Part shown: piece by piece, positions 9,839 through 17,836 of the stretch
Numbering within the stretch: position 1 is the stretch's first letter
Layout of the letters: every line of letters starts with the position of its first letter
Source of the DNA: Halomonas urmiana
GTDB lineage: Bacteria; Pseudomonadota; Gammaproteobacteria; Pseudomonadales; Halomonadaceae
Direction: 5' to 3'
Assembly (NCBI RefSeq): GCF_005780185.1
Contig: NZ_VBUI01000026.1
Coordinates: 1-58,353, forward strand
Length of the DNA stretch: 58,353 nucleotides
Position numbers and translations under genes: made by a program
Notes under the pieces: generated by a model
Seen by the model: only the letters and a program-made list of their open reading frames with translations
Database searches by the model: none
What the model was told of the DNA's origin: nothing

Positions 9839-10094
9839 CAGGGCTATCGCCGTTCGCTCGGCCTCGAAAGCGAAAGGCGCCGGGGACAGGTCGAAGAGGG
9901 GGTCCGGAGGCCAGGGGTGAGAAGCACTGCTTCGAACGGGCTGGCCATGGATGGCCAGCACCGGTCCTGCAAGCGGAGCAGGATGCGAGAGCGAAGCAGG
10001 GCGGAGGTAGCGTACAGGGAGGTATTCACAGCGCCCCCTCGAAGGCCTGTCGCCGGGAAAGCCTCGAGCGATGTTGCCAACGGCGATAGCCCTG
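9839..10094. repeat. 256-bp intergenic element, copy A, with 16-bp terminal inverted repeats
   Basis: This fills most of the 437-nt gap between the thiolase and the IclR gene. The ends are a perfect inverted repeat: CAGGGCTATCGCCGTT at 9839-9854 and its complement at 10079-10094. Inside, outer arms (GGGGACAGG...GAGGGGG near 9890-9902 and CCCCCTC...CCTGTC near 10035-10050) can pair. They enclose small hairpins, including GCTGGCCATGGATGGCCAGC and CCTGCAAGCGGAGCAGG. Bases 9856-10064 are identical to 25199-25407 in copy B. No credible protein is encoded; the open frames here are shared by-products of the repeat. Confidence 0.85.
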
Positions 10095-10141
10095 GCGCGA
10101 TGGGGCGCGCCACGCTTCACACCTGCGAGATATGCGATACT

Positions 10142-10156
10142 GTATTCCGCAAATAC
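10142..10156. promoter_or_regulatory. Palindrome upstream of the IclR-type gene, likely autoregulatory site
   Basis: GTATTCCGCAAATAC has perfect GTATT/AATAC arms and ends about 20 nt before the start codon of the regulator. Its ATTCCGC core is shared with the sites in the divergent promoter at 6825-6914. IclR proteins commonly repress their own gene from such palindromes. The assignment is inference. Confidence 0.4.
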
Positions 10157-10177
10157 CACCGGTAATAAGGAATGCGT

Positions 10178-11008
10178 ATGCACCAACCTGCCCAATTCGA
10201 GGACGATCAATCCACGCCTGCAAAGGATCGAAGCTTCGTGACCGCCCTGGCTCGAGGCCTGGAACTGCTGCGCGCCTTCGGCCCCGGTGAGGAGTACCTC
10301 GGCAACGCCGAACTCTCCAGCCGCACCGGCATTCCGCGTCCGACCGTGTCGCGACTCACCTATACGCTGACCCAGCTGGGCTATCTCAAGCACGACACCA
10401 GGCTCGAGAAGTATCGACTGGGAGCGGGCATCCTGGCACTCGGCTATCGGTTCCTTGCCAGCCAGGGCATCCGCGAGATTGCTCGCCCCTATATGCAACA
10501 GCTCGCCGATGCGACCGACTGTGCCATTGCTTTGGGCACTGTCGATCGCTACAGCATGACCTACCTCGAGGTGTGCCAAGGCAGCGGCCCGCTGGTGATG
10601 CGCCTCGAGACGGGGTCGCGTATTCCGGTGACAACCACGGCTATCGGCCGCGCCTGGCTCTGTGGCATTTCCAAGCAGCAGCGTGAGACCTTCCTGGAAG
10701 GGGTCAGGAGACGTGACCCCGATGGCTGGCCTGCCGTCAAGAAGGTCATGGAGAAGAGCCTGGACGATTACGCTCGCTATGGTTTCTGTCTGTCAGAAGG
10801 CGATTGGGAGCGCGATGTCAGCGCCGTTGCCATTCCGTTGATACTCGAAGATGGCGCCGAGGTCATGGCCATCAATTGCGGCGGTTCATCACTACGCTTG
10901 AGCCATCGCATCCTAGTCGAGAATCTAGGACCACGCCTGAAGGAGATCGAGCAACAGATTCATGCGGAACTGCGGCATGGGGGCGACCTCCTGACACGTC
11001 CCTCATGA
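10178..11008 (+). CDS. IclR-family transcriptional regulator (PcaR/PobR-like group)
   Basis: The 276-aa protein has an N-terminal winged helix (about residues 20-80, with NAELSSRTGIPRPTVSRLTYTL) and a C-terminal IclR effector domain (about 95-265, ending SLRLSHRILVENLGPRL). IclR proteins of this kind often control catabolism of aromatic or dicarboxylic acids and sense a pathway metabolite. It lies downstream of the paaH-type and thiolase genes and probably controls the catabolic island at 883-9740. I chose the ATG at 10178, 6 nt after a TAAGGA ribosome site; an in-frame ATG at 10172 would add two residues but sits against that site. Confidence 0.85.
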   Translation: MHQPAQFEDDQSTPAKDRSFVTALARGLELLRAFGPGEEYLGNAELSSRTGIPRPTVSRLTYTLTQLGYLKHDTRLEKYRLGAGILALGYRFLASQGIREIARPYMQQLADATDCAIALGTVDRYSMTYLEVCQGSGPLVMRLETGSRIPVTTTAIGRAWLCGISKQQRETFLEGVRRRDPDGWPAVKKVMEKSLDDYARYGFCLSEGDWERDVSAVAIPLILEDGAEVMAINCGGSSLRLSHRILVENLGPRLKEIEQQIHAELRHGGDLLTRPS

Positions 11009-11188
11009 GCGCACAGGGAGATCGCCGGGGCACGCCCCCCGGCCGCCCAGGACTGGTGATCACCGAGGATCGGCAGAGAATATCCATGATCCTCAACTGT
11101 TTCCATTTTTCGATGACTCACGCCACGATTCACCACAATGGCGATGGTTAGGTATGATGGCTATCACATTACGGAACGATAGTGGGCC

Positions 11189-11875
11189 ATGGACACCATC
11201 TCGAAACAGAACCTCGGCGTCAGTGCCTATCACTGGCTAAAAAACGACATCATCCGCGGCGTCTTCCAGCCCGGCGAGAAGTTGCGCATGAGCGGGCTCA
11301 AGGAGCGCTATGGCCTGGGCATCGGCCCTCTGCGCGAGGCCCTCTCGCAGCTGGTGGCCGAGCACCTGGTGGTGGCGATCAGCCAGCGGGGCTACCGCGT
11401 CGCGCCCATGTCGCTGTCGGAGCTCGCCGATCTCTACGACGCCCGGGCTCAGCTCGAGGGGCTGCTACTGGAGCTGGCCATCCAGCGCGGTGGCGACGAC
11501 TGGGAGGCCGAGATCCTGGCCAAGGCCCATACCCTGGCCAAGGTGACCGAGGTCAACAGCCCCGAGGAGCAGCTCGAGGTGTGGGATGCCCGCCACAAGG
11601 CCTTCCATACCGCCATCGTCGCCGGCTGCGACTCGCCCCACCTGCTCAAGGTGCGCGAGAGCCTCTTCGACCAGGTCGAGCGCTATCGCCACCTGTGGCT
11701 GCGCGAGACCGTCTTCTCGGGTGAGGCCCTGACGCGCAAGCGCGATGAACACGAGGCGCTGGTCGAGGTCATCCTCTCCCGCGACGTCCCGCGCGCCGCC
11801 CGGATGATGCGCGAGCACCTGATGACGCCGGTGCCGATCATCACCGAGGCCATGCAGCGCCAGGGACTGGCCTGA
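11189..11875 (+). CDS. GntR-family transcriptional regulator with FCD domain
   Basis: The 228-aa product has an N-terminal GntR winged helix (about residues 10-75, with GLGIGPLREALSQLVAEHLV) followed by an all-helical FCD ligand domain (about 85-215). FCD-type GntR proteins usually repress organic-acid uptake and breakdown operons and release DNA on binding a metal-bound carboxylate. It lies beside the pxpA-pxpB-pxpC genes and the TRAP transporter and is a candidate regulator of them. The 180-nt gap upstream holds no gene that I can see, only a probable promoter. Confidence 0.88.
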   Translation: MDTISKQNLGVSAYHWLKNDIIRGVFQPGEKLRMSGLKERYGLGIGPLREALSQLVAEHLVVAISQRGYRVAPMSLSELADLYDARAQLEGLLLELAIQRGGDDWEAEILAKAHTLAKVTEVNSPEEQLEVWDARHKAFHTAIVAGCDSPHLLKVRESLFDQVERYRHLWLRETVFSGEALTRKRDEHEALVEVILSRDVPRAARMMREHLMTPVPIITEAMQRQGLA

Positions 11876-12015
11876 GTACGCCTCACAACAAGGCACCACC
11901 GACGCGCTTCTCACGCGCCTCGATCCAGGCGTTCCCCTCGCCCGGCCGAGGCGTCATGATGGTGTCATCTACCGTCGCGACACTCGACTCAGACCCACTG
12001 CAAGGAACGAGCCCC

Positions 12016-12225
12016 ATGCCCCATCTGCTGCGTTTTTCCCGCGACATCGAGACCCGCCTCGAGCAGGCCAGCCAGCATACCGGCATCACCAAGGCCGAGC
12101 TGATCGAGCGCCTGGTGCAGGACGGCCTGAGCGACCTGGAGACCCAGCTGCTGCTCGAGGGCGGCGCGCCCCGCGTCGAGCGCAGTATCGACCAGCTGCT
12201 GCGCGAGAGCGGCCTGGGTGCCTAG
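12016..12225 (+). CDS. Small ribbon-helix-helix-like protein
   Basis: The 69-aa protein starts at an ATG preceded by CAAGGAACGAGCCCC, a good ribosome site; the frame is open further upstream but lacks a better start. The N-terminus PHLLRFSRDIETRLEQASQ resembles the beta-strand and first helix of an RHH/CopG fold, and TKAELIERLVQDGLSDLE resembles the second helix. RHH proteins are small DNA-binding regulators or antitoxins; no toxin gene is adjacent. It lies between the GntR gene and the convergent pxpC. The function is unknown and the fold is inferred from pattern. Confidence 0.6.
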   Translation: MPHLLRFSRDIETRLEQASQHTGITKAELIERLVQDGLSDLETQLLLEGGAPRVERSIDQLLRESGLGA

Positions 12226-12238
12226 AGAAGCGCCTCGC

Positions 12239-13183
12239 TCAGGCGAAGACGCTGCGAAAGCGTCGGTAGTCCGCCAGCGCCCGCTCGCTGGCGACCGCCT
12301 TCAGCCGCACCTCCTGCCCCGGCAGGCACTGGGCCAGCCGTGAGCAGGCCAGCGGCGTGAGGGCGCCAAGCCGAGGATAGCCGCCGATGGTCTGGCGATC
12401 GTTGAGCAGGGCGATGGGCTGACCGTCGGGCGGCACCTGCACGGCACCCAGTCCGATCCCCTCGGAGATCATGCTGGTCAATCGGCAGTGAAGCGGCGGA
12501 CCGGCCAGCCGCACGCCCATGCGATCGGCGCGATCATCGACCCGCCAGGACGCGTTGAAGGCCCGATAGAGACTCTCCCCGCTGAACTCACCCACCTGGG
12601 CCCCCGGCAACAGCGCAAGCTCGGCCGGCTGCCGATAGTCGATCCGCGCCTCGGGTGGTGCCGCACGAGCCGTCTCGCCACCGCTACCGGCGCGACGCGG
12701 CGAGACCCGCAGGTGGTCGCCCTCGGCCAGCCGATGCCCCTGACCATCGTGGCCGCCGAGCCCCTCCCGCACCACGCAGGCCACACTGCCGAGTACCGGC
12801 GGCGCCGCGAAGCCACCGGCTACCGCCAGATAGGCCCTCAGGCCGTTGACCGGCGTATCGAAGGCGAGGCGCTGGCCGGCCTTCATCGCCAGCGCGCGCC
12901 AGCCGGCGAGCGGCTCGCCGTCGAGTGTCGCCGCGAGATCCGCCCCGGCCACGGCCACCACCAGGTCGCGCTCGGCGACGAGCTCCAGGCCGCCGAAGGT
13001 CACCTCCAGGGCCGGCGTGCCCCAGGCGTTGCCGACGAGATGGTTGGCCCAGGCCCAGCCGTGCAGGTCCACGGGCCCGCCCTGAGTCACGCCCAGCCGG
13101 CGCACGCCGCAGCGCCCGGCATCCTGGAGCAGCGCCAGGGGACCGGCACGTGTCACGCGCAGGGCGTTGACGGCATCGATCAT
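12239..13183 (-). CDS. pxpC: 5-oxoprolinase subunit C (biotin-dependent carboxyltransferase-like)
   Basis: The 314-aa protein has KipA/PxpC features: TRAGPLALLQDAGRCGVRRLGVTQGGPVD at the N-terminus (residues 11-39), AYLAVAGGFAAPPVLGS in the middle and a C-terminal IALLNDRQTIGGYPRLG. With PxpA and PxpB it forms the ATP-dependent 5-oxoprolinase that converts 5-oxoproline to glutamate. Its ATG shares one base with the pxpB stop (TGATG), which argues against the much longer upstream frame being its N-terminus. It is the last gene of the operon and converges on the small gene ending at 12225. Confidence 0.92.
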   Translation of the reverse strand: MIDAVNALRVTRAGPLALLQDAGRCGVRRLGVTQGGPVDLHGWAWANHLVGNAWGTPALEVTFGGLELVAERDLVVAVAGADLAATLDGEPLAGWRALAMKAGQRLAFDTPVNGLRAYLAVAGGFAAPPVLGSVACVVREGLGGHDGQGHRLAEGDHLRVSPRRAGSGGETARAAPPEARIDYRQPAELALLPGAQVGEFSGESLYRAFNASWRVDDRADRMGVRLAGPPLHCRLTSMISEGIGLGAVQVPPDGQPIALLNDRQTIGGYPRLGALTPLACSRLAQCLPGQEVRLKAVASERALADYRRFRSVFA

Positions 13184-13908
13184 CACGACTCCTCCATCGG
13201 GCGGGGATCGCCCCCCAGGCGTTCGAACTCGGCGCGCTCGATGGGCACGAAGCGCACCCGATCGCCGACCTGCAGCAGGCTGAAGCCCTCCCGATCGCGA
13301 TCGAAGAGCACCGCCGGGGTCCGCCCGATCAGGTTCCAGCCGCCCGGGGTGACCGCGGGATAGGCCGCGGTCTGGCGGCCGGCCACGGCCACGCTGCCCG
13401 CCGGCACCCGGCGCCGGGGGGTGTCCAGGCGTGGCGCCTCGAGCCTGGCATCGACGCTGCCCATGAAGGCGAACCCCGGGGCGAAGCCCAGGGCGAAGAC
13501 CCGGTAGGTCCGCTCGCTGTGGCAGGCGATGACCGCGTCGCGGCTCATGCCCGCGAGCTCGGCCAATCGCGCCAGCTCCGGCCCCACCGAGGCGTCGTAC
13601 CACACCGGCAACTCCTTGACCGGGGCATCCGCCGCGTCCTCATCGGGGGTGAGCCGCGCCAGCAGCGCAACCAGGCGGCGCCGGGCCTCGGCCGGCGAGA
13701 GTCGCAACGGGTCGAAGATCACCAGCAGGGTGGTGTAGGACGGCACCAGGTCGACCAGCTCATCACCGAAGGCCGCCTCGCACTCCCTCACCAGGGCGGT
13801 GAGCCAGGGCATGTTGGCCTCATCGATGGCGTCGAACAGGCGCACCATCCAGCCGTCGAGCCCGGCGGGCTCGAGGCGCGGCAGGGTGGGGGGATACCGA
13901 CGACTCAC
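13183..13908 (-). CDS. pxpB: 5-oxoprolinase subunit B
   Basis: The 241-aa protein carries the Kip1/PxpB domain. It includes [13 protein letters not shown] near residue 60, the [16 protein letters not shown] segment near 135, and [11 protein letters not shown] near 188. It pairs with PxpC in the 5-oxoproline hydrolysis complex. It starts with GTG at 13908, overlapping the pxpA stop by 4 nt (GTGA), so it is translationally coupled. The substrate assignment follows from established work on the PxpABC family. Confidence 0.92.
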   Translation of the reverse strand: MSRRYPPTLPRLEPAGLDGWMVRLFDAIDEANMPWLTALVRECEAAFGDELVDLVPSYTTLLVIFDPLRLSPAEARRRLVALLARLTPDEDAADAPVKELPVWYDASVGPELARLAELAGMSRDAVIACHSERTYRVFALGFAPGFAFMGSVDARLEAPRLDTPRRRVPAGSVAVAGRQTAAYPAVTPGGWNLIGRTPAVLFDRDREGFSLLQVGDRVRFVPIERAEFERLGGDPRPMEES

Positions 13909-14660
13909 GAGGCGCTCGCCAGGCCGTCGAGGGCCTCGCGGATCGCCTGGATGGCGGCGATCGACTCGGCGTTATCGCCGTGGACGCAGAGGGTGTCGGC
14001 GGCCAGCACCAGGCGGCTGCCGTCACTGGCCGTCAGCGGCTCGCCGCCGGCGATGCGCCGGGCCTGATCGACGATCACCGCCGGATCATGGTGCACCGCG
14101 CCCAGCTCGCGCCGGGAGACGAGCCGCCCCTCGGCGTCGTAGGCGCGATCGGCGAAGGCCTCGAACCACAGCGTCACGCCGTGGCGCTCGGCCATCTCTC
14201 GCGGCGCGGAAGGGTCCCGGGTGGCCATGACCATCAGCGGCAGGCGGGGGTCATAGGCCACCAGCGCCCGCATCACGGCGGCGAGGATCTCGGGATCCCG
14301 CATCATGTCGTTGTAGAGCGCACCATGGGGCTTGACGTAGCCGACCGTCAGGCCCTCGGCCCGACAGACCCCGGCCAGGGCACCGACCTGATAGAGCACC
14401 AGGTTCTCGATCTCCTCGGCCGAGCAGGCCATCGAGCGACGGCCGAAGCCGACCATGTCCGGATAGGCGGGGTGGGCCCCCACGGTGACGCCGTGACGCT
14501 TGGCGAGCCGCACGGTCATGCGGATCACGTCGGGGTCGGAGGCGTGGAAACCGCAGGCGACGTTGGCCAGGTCCACGTGGGGCATGACCTCATGGTCCAG
14601 CCCCATGACCCAGGGACCGAAGCTCTCGCCCATATCGGCATTGAGCAACAGACGCTTCAT
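13905..14660 (-). CDS. pxpA: 5-oxoprolinase subunit A (LamB/YcsF family)
   Basis: The 251-aa product is a full LamB/YcsF-family protein. Signatures include [17 protein letters not shown] at the N-terminus, [14 protein letters not shown] near residue 35, [16 protein letters not shown] near 60, and [12 protein letters not shown] near 223. It is the first gene of pxpA-pxpB-pxpC. I preferred the ATG at 14660 over one 14 codons upstream because the protein then starts like its relatives and GGAG-type sites precede it. It is divergent from the TRAP transporter genes, suggesting that the cluster imports and hydrolyses 5-oxoproline or a related acid. Confidence 0.92.
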   Translation of the reverse strand: MKRLLLNADMGESFGPWVMGLDHEVMPHVDLANVACGFHASDPDVIRMTVRLAKRHGVTVGAHPAYPDMVGFGRRSMACSAEEIENLVLYQVGALAGVCRAEGLTVGYVKPHGALYNDMMRDPEILAAVMRALVAYDPRLPLMVMATRDPSAPREMAERHGVTLWFEAFADRAYDAEGRLVSRRELGAVHHDPAVIVDQARRIAGGEPLTASDGSRLVLAADTLCVHGDNAESIAAIQAIREALDGLASAS

Positions 14661-14702
14661 GCTCCATCTCCTCGAAATCAGTGTTTGACGAGAATTTATC
14701 AA

Positions 14703-14745
14703 CGTTTTATCGATAAGACATCGTCCTTTAGTCTATAGATCGTTG
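14703..14745. promoter_or_regulatory. AT-rich divergent promoter region between pxpA and the TRAP operon
   Basis: In otherwise GC-rich DNA this stretch is AT-rich and holds two perfect palindromes, TTATCGATAA (14707-14716) and TCTATAGA (14732-14739). It lies between pxpA (start 14660) and dctP (start 14881), so it is the likely control region for both directions. The nearby GntR or MarR-type regulators are candidate binders. No binding site is proven. Confidence 0.35.
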
Positions 14746-14880
14746 ACTCGGCCTCCCTCGCCTCCCTAATCTGCCCTCCAAACACCCGCTAGACTGGTTC
14801 AGGACGATCCGCCTGCGGCGTCCTGCGTCGCTGCCCGCCGTCCCGCAACGACCACACGCATTCGACACGAGGTACCGCCC

Positions 14881-15882
14881 ATGACTGCCCGCTTCCCCCT
14901 TCTGTCTCTGACCTCGGCCGCCGCCATTGGTCTCAGCCTAGCCACCCTGGGCGGCACCGCCCAGGCGGCGACCGAGTGGAACATGCCCACGCCCTATGGC
15001 GACATGACCTTCCACACCGTGAACATCCGCGAGTTCGCCGATGACGTTCGCGAGGCCACCGATGGCGAGCTGGACATCACCGTGCACTCCAACGGCTCGC
15101 TGATCGGCCATGCCGAGATCAAGAACTCGGTGCGTCGCGGCATCGTGCCCATCGGCGAGCTGATCATGTCGCGCCTGGCCAACGAGAATCCGATCTTCGA
15201 GGTCGACTCCGTGCCCTACCTGGCGTCGAGCTACGAGGATGCCGAGATCCTCTGGGAGGCTTCCCGGGAGATCATCGCCGAGGAGCTCGCCGAGCAGCGG
15301 CTGCGCCTGCTGTTCGCCGTGCCGTGGCCACCCCAGGGCATCTACACCCAGCAGGCGCTGGAGGAACCCGACGACCTCAAGAACCTGAGCATGCGCGCCT
15401 ACAACACGGCCAGCGAGCGGTTGGCCCAGCTGGTCGGCGCCGTGCCGACCCAGGTCGAGGTGCCGGACATTCCCACCGCCTTCAGCACCGGGCGCGTCGG
15501 TGCCATGATCACCTCGCCGGCCACCGGCGCCGATACCAAGGCCTGGGACTACCTGAGCCACTTCAACCATGCCCAGCTGTGGCTGCCGAAGAACATGGTG
15601 ATCGTCAGCGAGAAGGCCTTCTCGCGCCTCGACGAGGCCACCCGCCAGGCGGTGCTCGATGCGGCGGCCGAGGCCGAGGCCCGCGGCTGGGAGATGAGCC
15701 GCCAGGAGACCGCCGACGCCCTCGCGGTGCTCAAGGAGAACGGCATCGAGGTCAGCGAGCCGACGCCCGAGCTCGCCACCCTGCTCGAAGAGGTCGGCGC
15801 GACCATGACCGAGGAGTGGGCCGGCCGCGCCGGTGACCAGGGCGCCGCCATCCTCGAGGCCTACGAGGCCGCTCGCGACTGA
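14881..15882 (+). CDS. dctP: TRAP transporter periplasmic solute-binding protein (DctP family)
   Basis: The 333-aa protein begins with a Sec signal peptide (cleavage likely after AQA at about residue 29) and has a DctP-type binding fold. Features include GDMTFHTVNIREFADDV near 40, VPWPPQGIYTQQALEEPDDLKNL near 142-164, and a C-terminal helical region. It captures a carboxylate in the periplasm and delivers it to the DctQ/DctM permease encoded next. Its divergent position from pxpA-pxpB-pxpC suggests 5-oxoproline or another small organic acid as ligand; the ligand is inferred from context only. Confidence 0.9.
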   Translation: MTARFPLLSLTSAAAIGLSLATLGGTAQAATEWNMPTPYGDMTFHTVNIREFADDVREATDGELDITVHSNGSLIGHAEIKNSVRRGIVPIGELIMSRLANENPIFEVDSVPYLASSYEDAEILWEASREIIAEELAEQRLRLLFAVPWPPQGIYTQQALEEPDDLKNLSMRAYNTASERLAQLVGAVPTQVEVPDIPTAFSTGRVGAMITSPATGADTKAWDYLSHFNHAQLWLPKNMVIVSEKAFSRLDEATRQAVLDAAAEAEARGWEMSRQETADALAVLKENGIEVSEPTPELATLLEEVGATMTEEWAGRAGDQGAAILEAYEAARD

Positions 15883-15893
15883 TCCGTCCCTCC

Positions 15894-15918
15894 CTGCCGG
15901 GGCGCCTCGCCCCGGCAG
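15894..15918 (+). other. Strong intercistronic hairpin between dctP and dctQ
   Basis: An 11-bp perfect stem (CTGCCGGGGCG and its complement) closes a 3-nt loop directly after the dctP stop codon. No U-run follows. This position fits a stabiliser or partial terminator that keeps binding-protein mRNA more abundant than permease mRNA, a known pattern in transporter operons. Its function here is inference. Confidence 0.6.
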
Positions 15919-15936
15919 CCACCTCTGGACCCAGCC

Positions 15937-16488
15937 ATGACCTATCGTCTGCGACCGCTCTACAACCTGGGCGGCTACCTCGCCGCCCTCTGCCTCTGCC
16001 TGATCTGCGCGCTGATCACCGCCCAGATCCTCGGGCGCATTATCGATCGCATCGCTACCGGGATCGGCGGCGACCGCATCGGCCTGGCGATTCCCGGCCT
16101 CGCGGAAATCTCCGGCTTCCTGCTGGTCGGCGCCAGCTTCCTCGGGCTCGCCTATACCTTCGTGCACGGCGGCCATATCCGCGTGACGCTGCTGATCGGA
16201 CGCCTCTCGCCGGCCCCGCGCGCCTTCGTCGAGGTCTTCTGCCTGAGCATCGCGTTGATCCTCGGCCTCTATCTCGGCTGGTACCTCTACTGGCTGCTGG
16301 CCGACAGCATCGCCTTCAACGAGACCTCCTACGGCCTGTTGAGCATCCCGCTGTGGATTCCCCAGTCGGCCATGCTCACCGGCGTGGCGCTGTTCTGCCT
16401 GGCGCTGGCCGAGACCTGGTGGGCGACCCTGGTGACCGCCGTGACCCGGCCCTCCACCTTTACCATCGACGACAGCGGCCAGGACTGA
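15937..16488 (+). CDS. dctQ: TRAP transporter small permease (DctQ family)
   Basis: The 183-aa protein has four predicted membrane helices (about residues 12-35, 58-80, 95-118 and 140-165), the expected DctQ topology. The cytoplasmic-loop pattern HGGHIRVTLLIGRLSP near residue 77 is typical of the family. It partners the large permease DctM in Na+-driven uptake of the solute bound by DctP. It lies 54 nt after dctP and 16 nt before dctM. Confidence 0.9.
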   Translation: MTYRLRPLYNLGGYLAALCLCLICALITAQILGRIIDRIATGIGGDRIGLAIPGLAEISGFLLVGASFLGLAYTFVHGGHIRVTLLIGRLSPAPRAFVEVFCLSIALILGLYLGWYLYWLLADSIAFNETSYGLLSIPLWIPQSAMLTGVALFCLALAETWWATLVTAVTRPSTFTIDDSGQD

Positions 16489-16504
16489 GCCCGGGAGACA
16501 CACC

Positions 16505-17800
16505 ATGCTCGTGATGATGACGATCCTCTTCGTCACCCTGATGCTGCTGCTCGGCAGCGGCGTCTGGGTGGCCTTCTCGCTGCTGGGGCTGGGTTGGCTC
16601 GGCCTCTCGCAGTTCACCTCGGTCCCCACCGGCGACGTGCTCGCCTCGAATGTCTGGGGCGACAGCTACAGCTGGGAGCTCACGGCCCTGCCGATGTTCA
16701 TCTGGATGGGCGAGATCCTCTTCCGCTCGCGGCTCGCCGACGACATGTTCACCGGCCTCTCGCCCTGGATGCAGCGCATCCCGGGCCGCCTGCTGCACAC
16801 CAACGTGGTCGGCTGCGGCCTGTTCGCCGCCGTCTCCGGCTCCTCGGCGGCCACCTGCGCCACCATGGGCAAGATGACCATTCCCGAGCTCACCCGCCGC
16901 GGCTATGACGAGCAGCTGGTGATCGGCACCCTGGCGGGCTCGGCGACCCTGGGCCTGTTGATCCCGCCGTCGATCATCCTGATCGTCTATGGCGTCGCCA
17001 CCGACCAGTCGATTGCGCGGCTGTTCATGGCCGGCATCTTCCCGGGCCTGCTGCTGATCTCGCTGTTCGCCGGCTACCTGATGCTCTGGTCCTGGCGCTT
17101 CCCGGACAAGGTGCCCCCCGCCGAGACCGGCCTGCCGTTGGCCGAGAAGCTGCGCCGGGCGCGCCGACTGATCCCTTTGCTGGCACTGATCGTCGGGGTC
17201 ATCGGCTCGATCTACGCCGGGCTCGCCTCGCCCACCGAGGCGGCGGCCGTGGGGGTGGTGCTCTCGCTGTTGCTGGCCCGCGTCCAGGGCAGCATGAACG
17301 GCGGGGTCTTTCGTGACGCCCTGCTCGGGGCGGTGCGCACCTCGACGATGATCGCCTTCATCCTCGCCGGGGCCTCGTTTCTCACCGCCGCCATGGGCTT
17401 CACCGGTCTGCCGCGTGAGCTCGCCGCCTGGATCGGCACCCTGGGACTCTCGCCCGTCATGCTGCTGGCGGCCCTGACACTGTTCTTCATCCTGCTGGGC
17501 TGTTTCCTCGACGGCATCTCGGTGGTGGTGCTGACCACCTCGATCATGCTGCCGATGGTCGAGGCCGCCGGCATCGACCTGATCTGGTTCGGCATCTACC
17601 TAGTGGTCGTGGTGGAGATGTCGCAGATCACCCCGCCGGTGGGCTTCAACCTCTTCGTGCTGCAGGGCATGACGGGGCGCAACATCCTGTCGATCGCCTG
17701 GGCCGCCATGCCGTTCTTCTTCCTGATGATGCTCGGCGTGGTGCTGATCAGCGTCTTCCCCGGCATCGTGACCTGGCTGCCCCAGGCCATGGGCAACTGA
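16505..17800 (+). CDS. dctM: TRAP transporter large permease (DctM family)
   Basis: The 431-aa protein is a standard 12-helix DctM subunit. It contains GSSAATCATMGKMTIPELTRRGYD near residue 112, the GLLIPPSIILIVYGVATDQSI segment near 155, and ITPPVGFNLFVLQGMTG near 378. It forms the translocation channel and uses the sodium gradient. A GGGAGA ribosome site precedes the ATG. It is the last structural gene of the TRAP operon; a MarR-like regulator follows after 36 nt on the same strand. Confidence 0.93.
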   Translation: MLVMMTILFVTLMLLLGSGVWVAFSLLGLGWLGLSQFTSVPTGDVLASNVWGDSYSWELTALPMFIWMGEILFRSRLADDMFTGLSPWMQRIPGRLLHTNVVGCGLFAAVSGSSAATCATMGKMTIPELTRRGYDEQLVIGTLAGSATLGLLIPPSIILIVYGVATDQSIARLFMAGIFPGLLLISLFAGYLMLWSWRFPDKVPPAETGLPLAEKLRRARRLIPLLALIVGVIGSIYAGLASPTEAAAVGVVLSLLLARVQGSMNGGVFRDALLGAVRTSTMIAFILAGASFLTAAMGFTGLPRELAAWIGTLGLSPVMLLAALTLFFILLGCFLDGISVVVLTTSIMLPMVEAAGIDLIWFGIYLVVVVEMSQITPPVGFNLFVLQGMTGRNILSIAWAAMPFFFLMMLGVVLISVFPGIVTWLPQAMGN

Positions 17801-17836
17801 CCTCAAACGCTTGGACTCATCGACAAGGAGCAGCAC

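Noticed and set aside
9770..10579. 269-aa minus-strand frame covering the 256-bp element and part of the IclR gene
   Set aside because: Its similarity to a frame at 24960-25304 comes only from the repeat, and it also runs antisense through the regulator.
14938..16629. 563-aa open frame on the minus strand across dctP and dctQ
   Set aside because: Antisense to two TRAP genes with a clear signal peptide and family motifs; the frame has biased composition and no motif.
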